From Gymnorhina tibicen (lineage: Eukaryota > Chordata > Aves > Passeriformes > Artamidae), in assembly GCA_013399875.1 (NCBI GenBank), contig VXAZ01006807.1:1240001-1304000 (forward strand): a DNA stretch of 64,000 bases, read 5' to 3'. A program made the translations under genes and the position numbers. Under the pieces are notes generated by a model. That model was not told the DNA's origin and searched no databases. It worked only from the letters and a program-made list of their open reading frames with translations. This document shows positions 63,463-64,000 of the stretch, piece by piece; positions within the stretch are counted from its first letter, which is position 1; each line of letters begins with the position of its first letter.

Positions 63463-64000
63463 TAATAAAATCTCATTACCTTTTTAAATGCCTATTCATG
63501 CGTTCAATTGAAAATGATAATATTGAATGCTTGTTTTTGAAATTCCTTTTCATTAAAGCAACCAATCCAATACAATTTGTTCTGCTGCTTACAGCCTTAC
63601 TTCTGTATGTGTCTTTCTCAACCAATTTTAAGTAGGGATAATGTATGGTAGGGCAGGAAAGCTAAGGGCCAGGTTCTGATTTTAGAGAGACACATTCAAA
63701 TTTTTCCAAGGAAGGGATTAATTCAAAGTGTCTTGTTTTTTAAGACAACATTACGAGTATTGGGTTGTTTATAAAACCCACTGCTATTAGGGATCAGTTC
63801 ATTGGAGTCTGAGATGTCCAAAATCAAATTAAGTGCATTTAACTGATTTTGCCAATCTGCAAGATTACAGGTTTGTGTTTGTCCTGACATACAGATGTCC
63901 AGATTTTGAGTAGAAATCATTCTTATTTATGGCCCATGCAGTTTTCTTCTAGAGAGGAAGTGCACTCAGTTGAAAAAAAGATCAATTAATACAGTAGTCA
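63463..64000. other. AT-rich non-coding flank
   Basis: Nothing recognised. Confidence 0.5.

Overview
This window looks like non-coding vertebrate DNA, most likely from a bird and probably a songbird. The evidence is: (i) several CR1 LINE fragments, including one on the minus strand that still encodes the end of a CR1 reverse transcriptase; (ii) three apparently solo endogenous-retrovirus LTRs, each with TG...CA ends and a short target-site duplication, two of them of a type I associate with passerine genomes; (iii) AT-rich, CpG-poor sequence broken by a few compact CpG-rich islands; (iv) no operon-like gene packing. Almost all short ORFs are chance ORFs. I see no complete protein-coding gene, rRNA, tRNA or CRISPR array.

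Layout. 1-7.8 kb is mostly featureless, with a decayed, coding-like minus-strand segment at about 0.33-1.3 kb. A small CpG-rich cluster lies at 7.8-8.0 kb. 8-17 kb is AT-rich, with two perfect 12-bp-stem hairpins (11.25 and 12.13 kb) and conserved-element-like blocks (9.1-9.4 and 12.05-12.46 kb). The main CpG island is at 17.1-18.07 kb. On its minus strand it carries a TATA box, a short 5' leader, an ATG in good context and, directly beyond a 100-N assembly gap, a consensus splice donor. I read this as the promoter and first coding exon of an unidentified minus-strand gene. 18-29 kb is intron-like or intergenic, with a 36-bp tandem duplication, possible MIR remnants and a perfect 21-bp palindrome. 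At 29.4-30.06 kb a decayed 18-20-bp minisatellite abuts a CpG-retaining, transcription-factor-site-rich block that resembles an enhancer.

30-64 kb is a gene desert built of repeats. Two diverged copies of an AT-rich ~310-bp element (40.24 and 44.37 kb) share 41-bp and 36-bp identical cores. Between them lies a 1,497-bp minus-strand LTR with an internal minisatellite bearing CACGTG sites. A 428-bp plus-strand LTR (46.64 kb) is followed by CR1 (47.1 kb). More CR1 lies at 50.5 and 56.4-57.3 kb, a 14-bp-stem hairpin at 53.9 kb, and a third LTR, interrupted by a 120-N gap, at 62.6-63.5 kb.

No genes can be seen working together. The regulatory reading (one minus-strand promoter plus possible distal elements) is inference. 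I found no new enzymatic or defence system. The best leads are the duplicated AT-rich element, the gap-hidden first exon, and the LTR with E-box-bearing tandem repeats.
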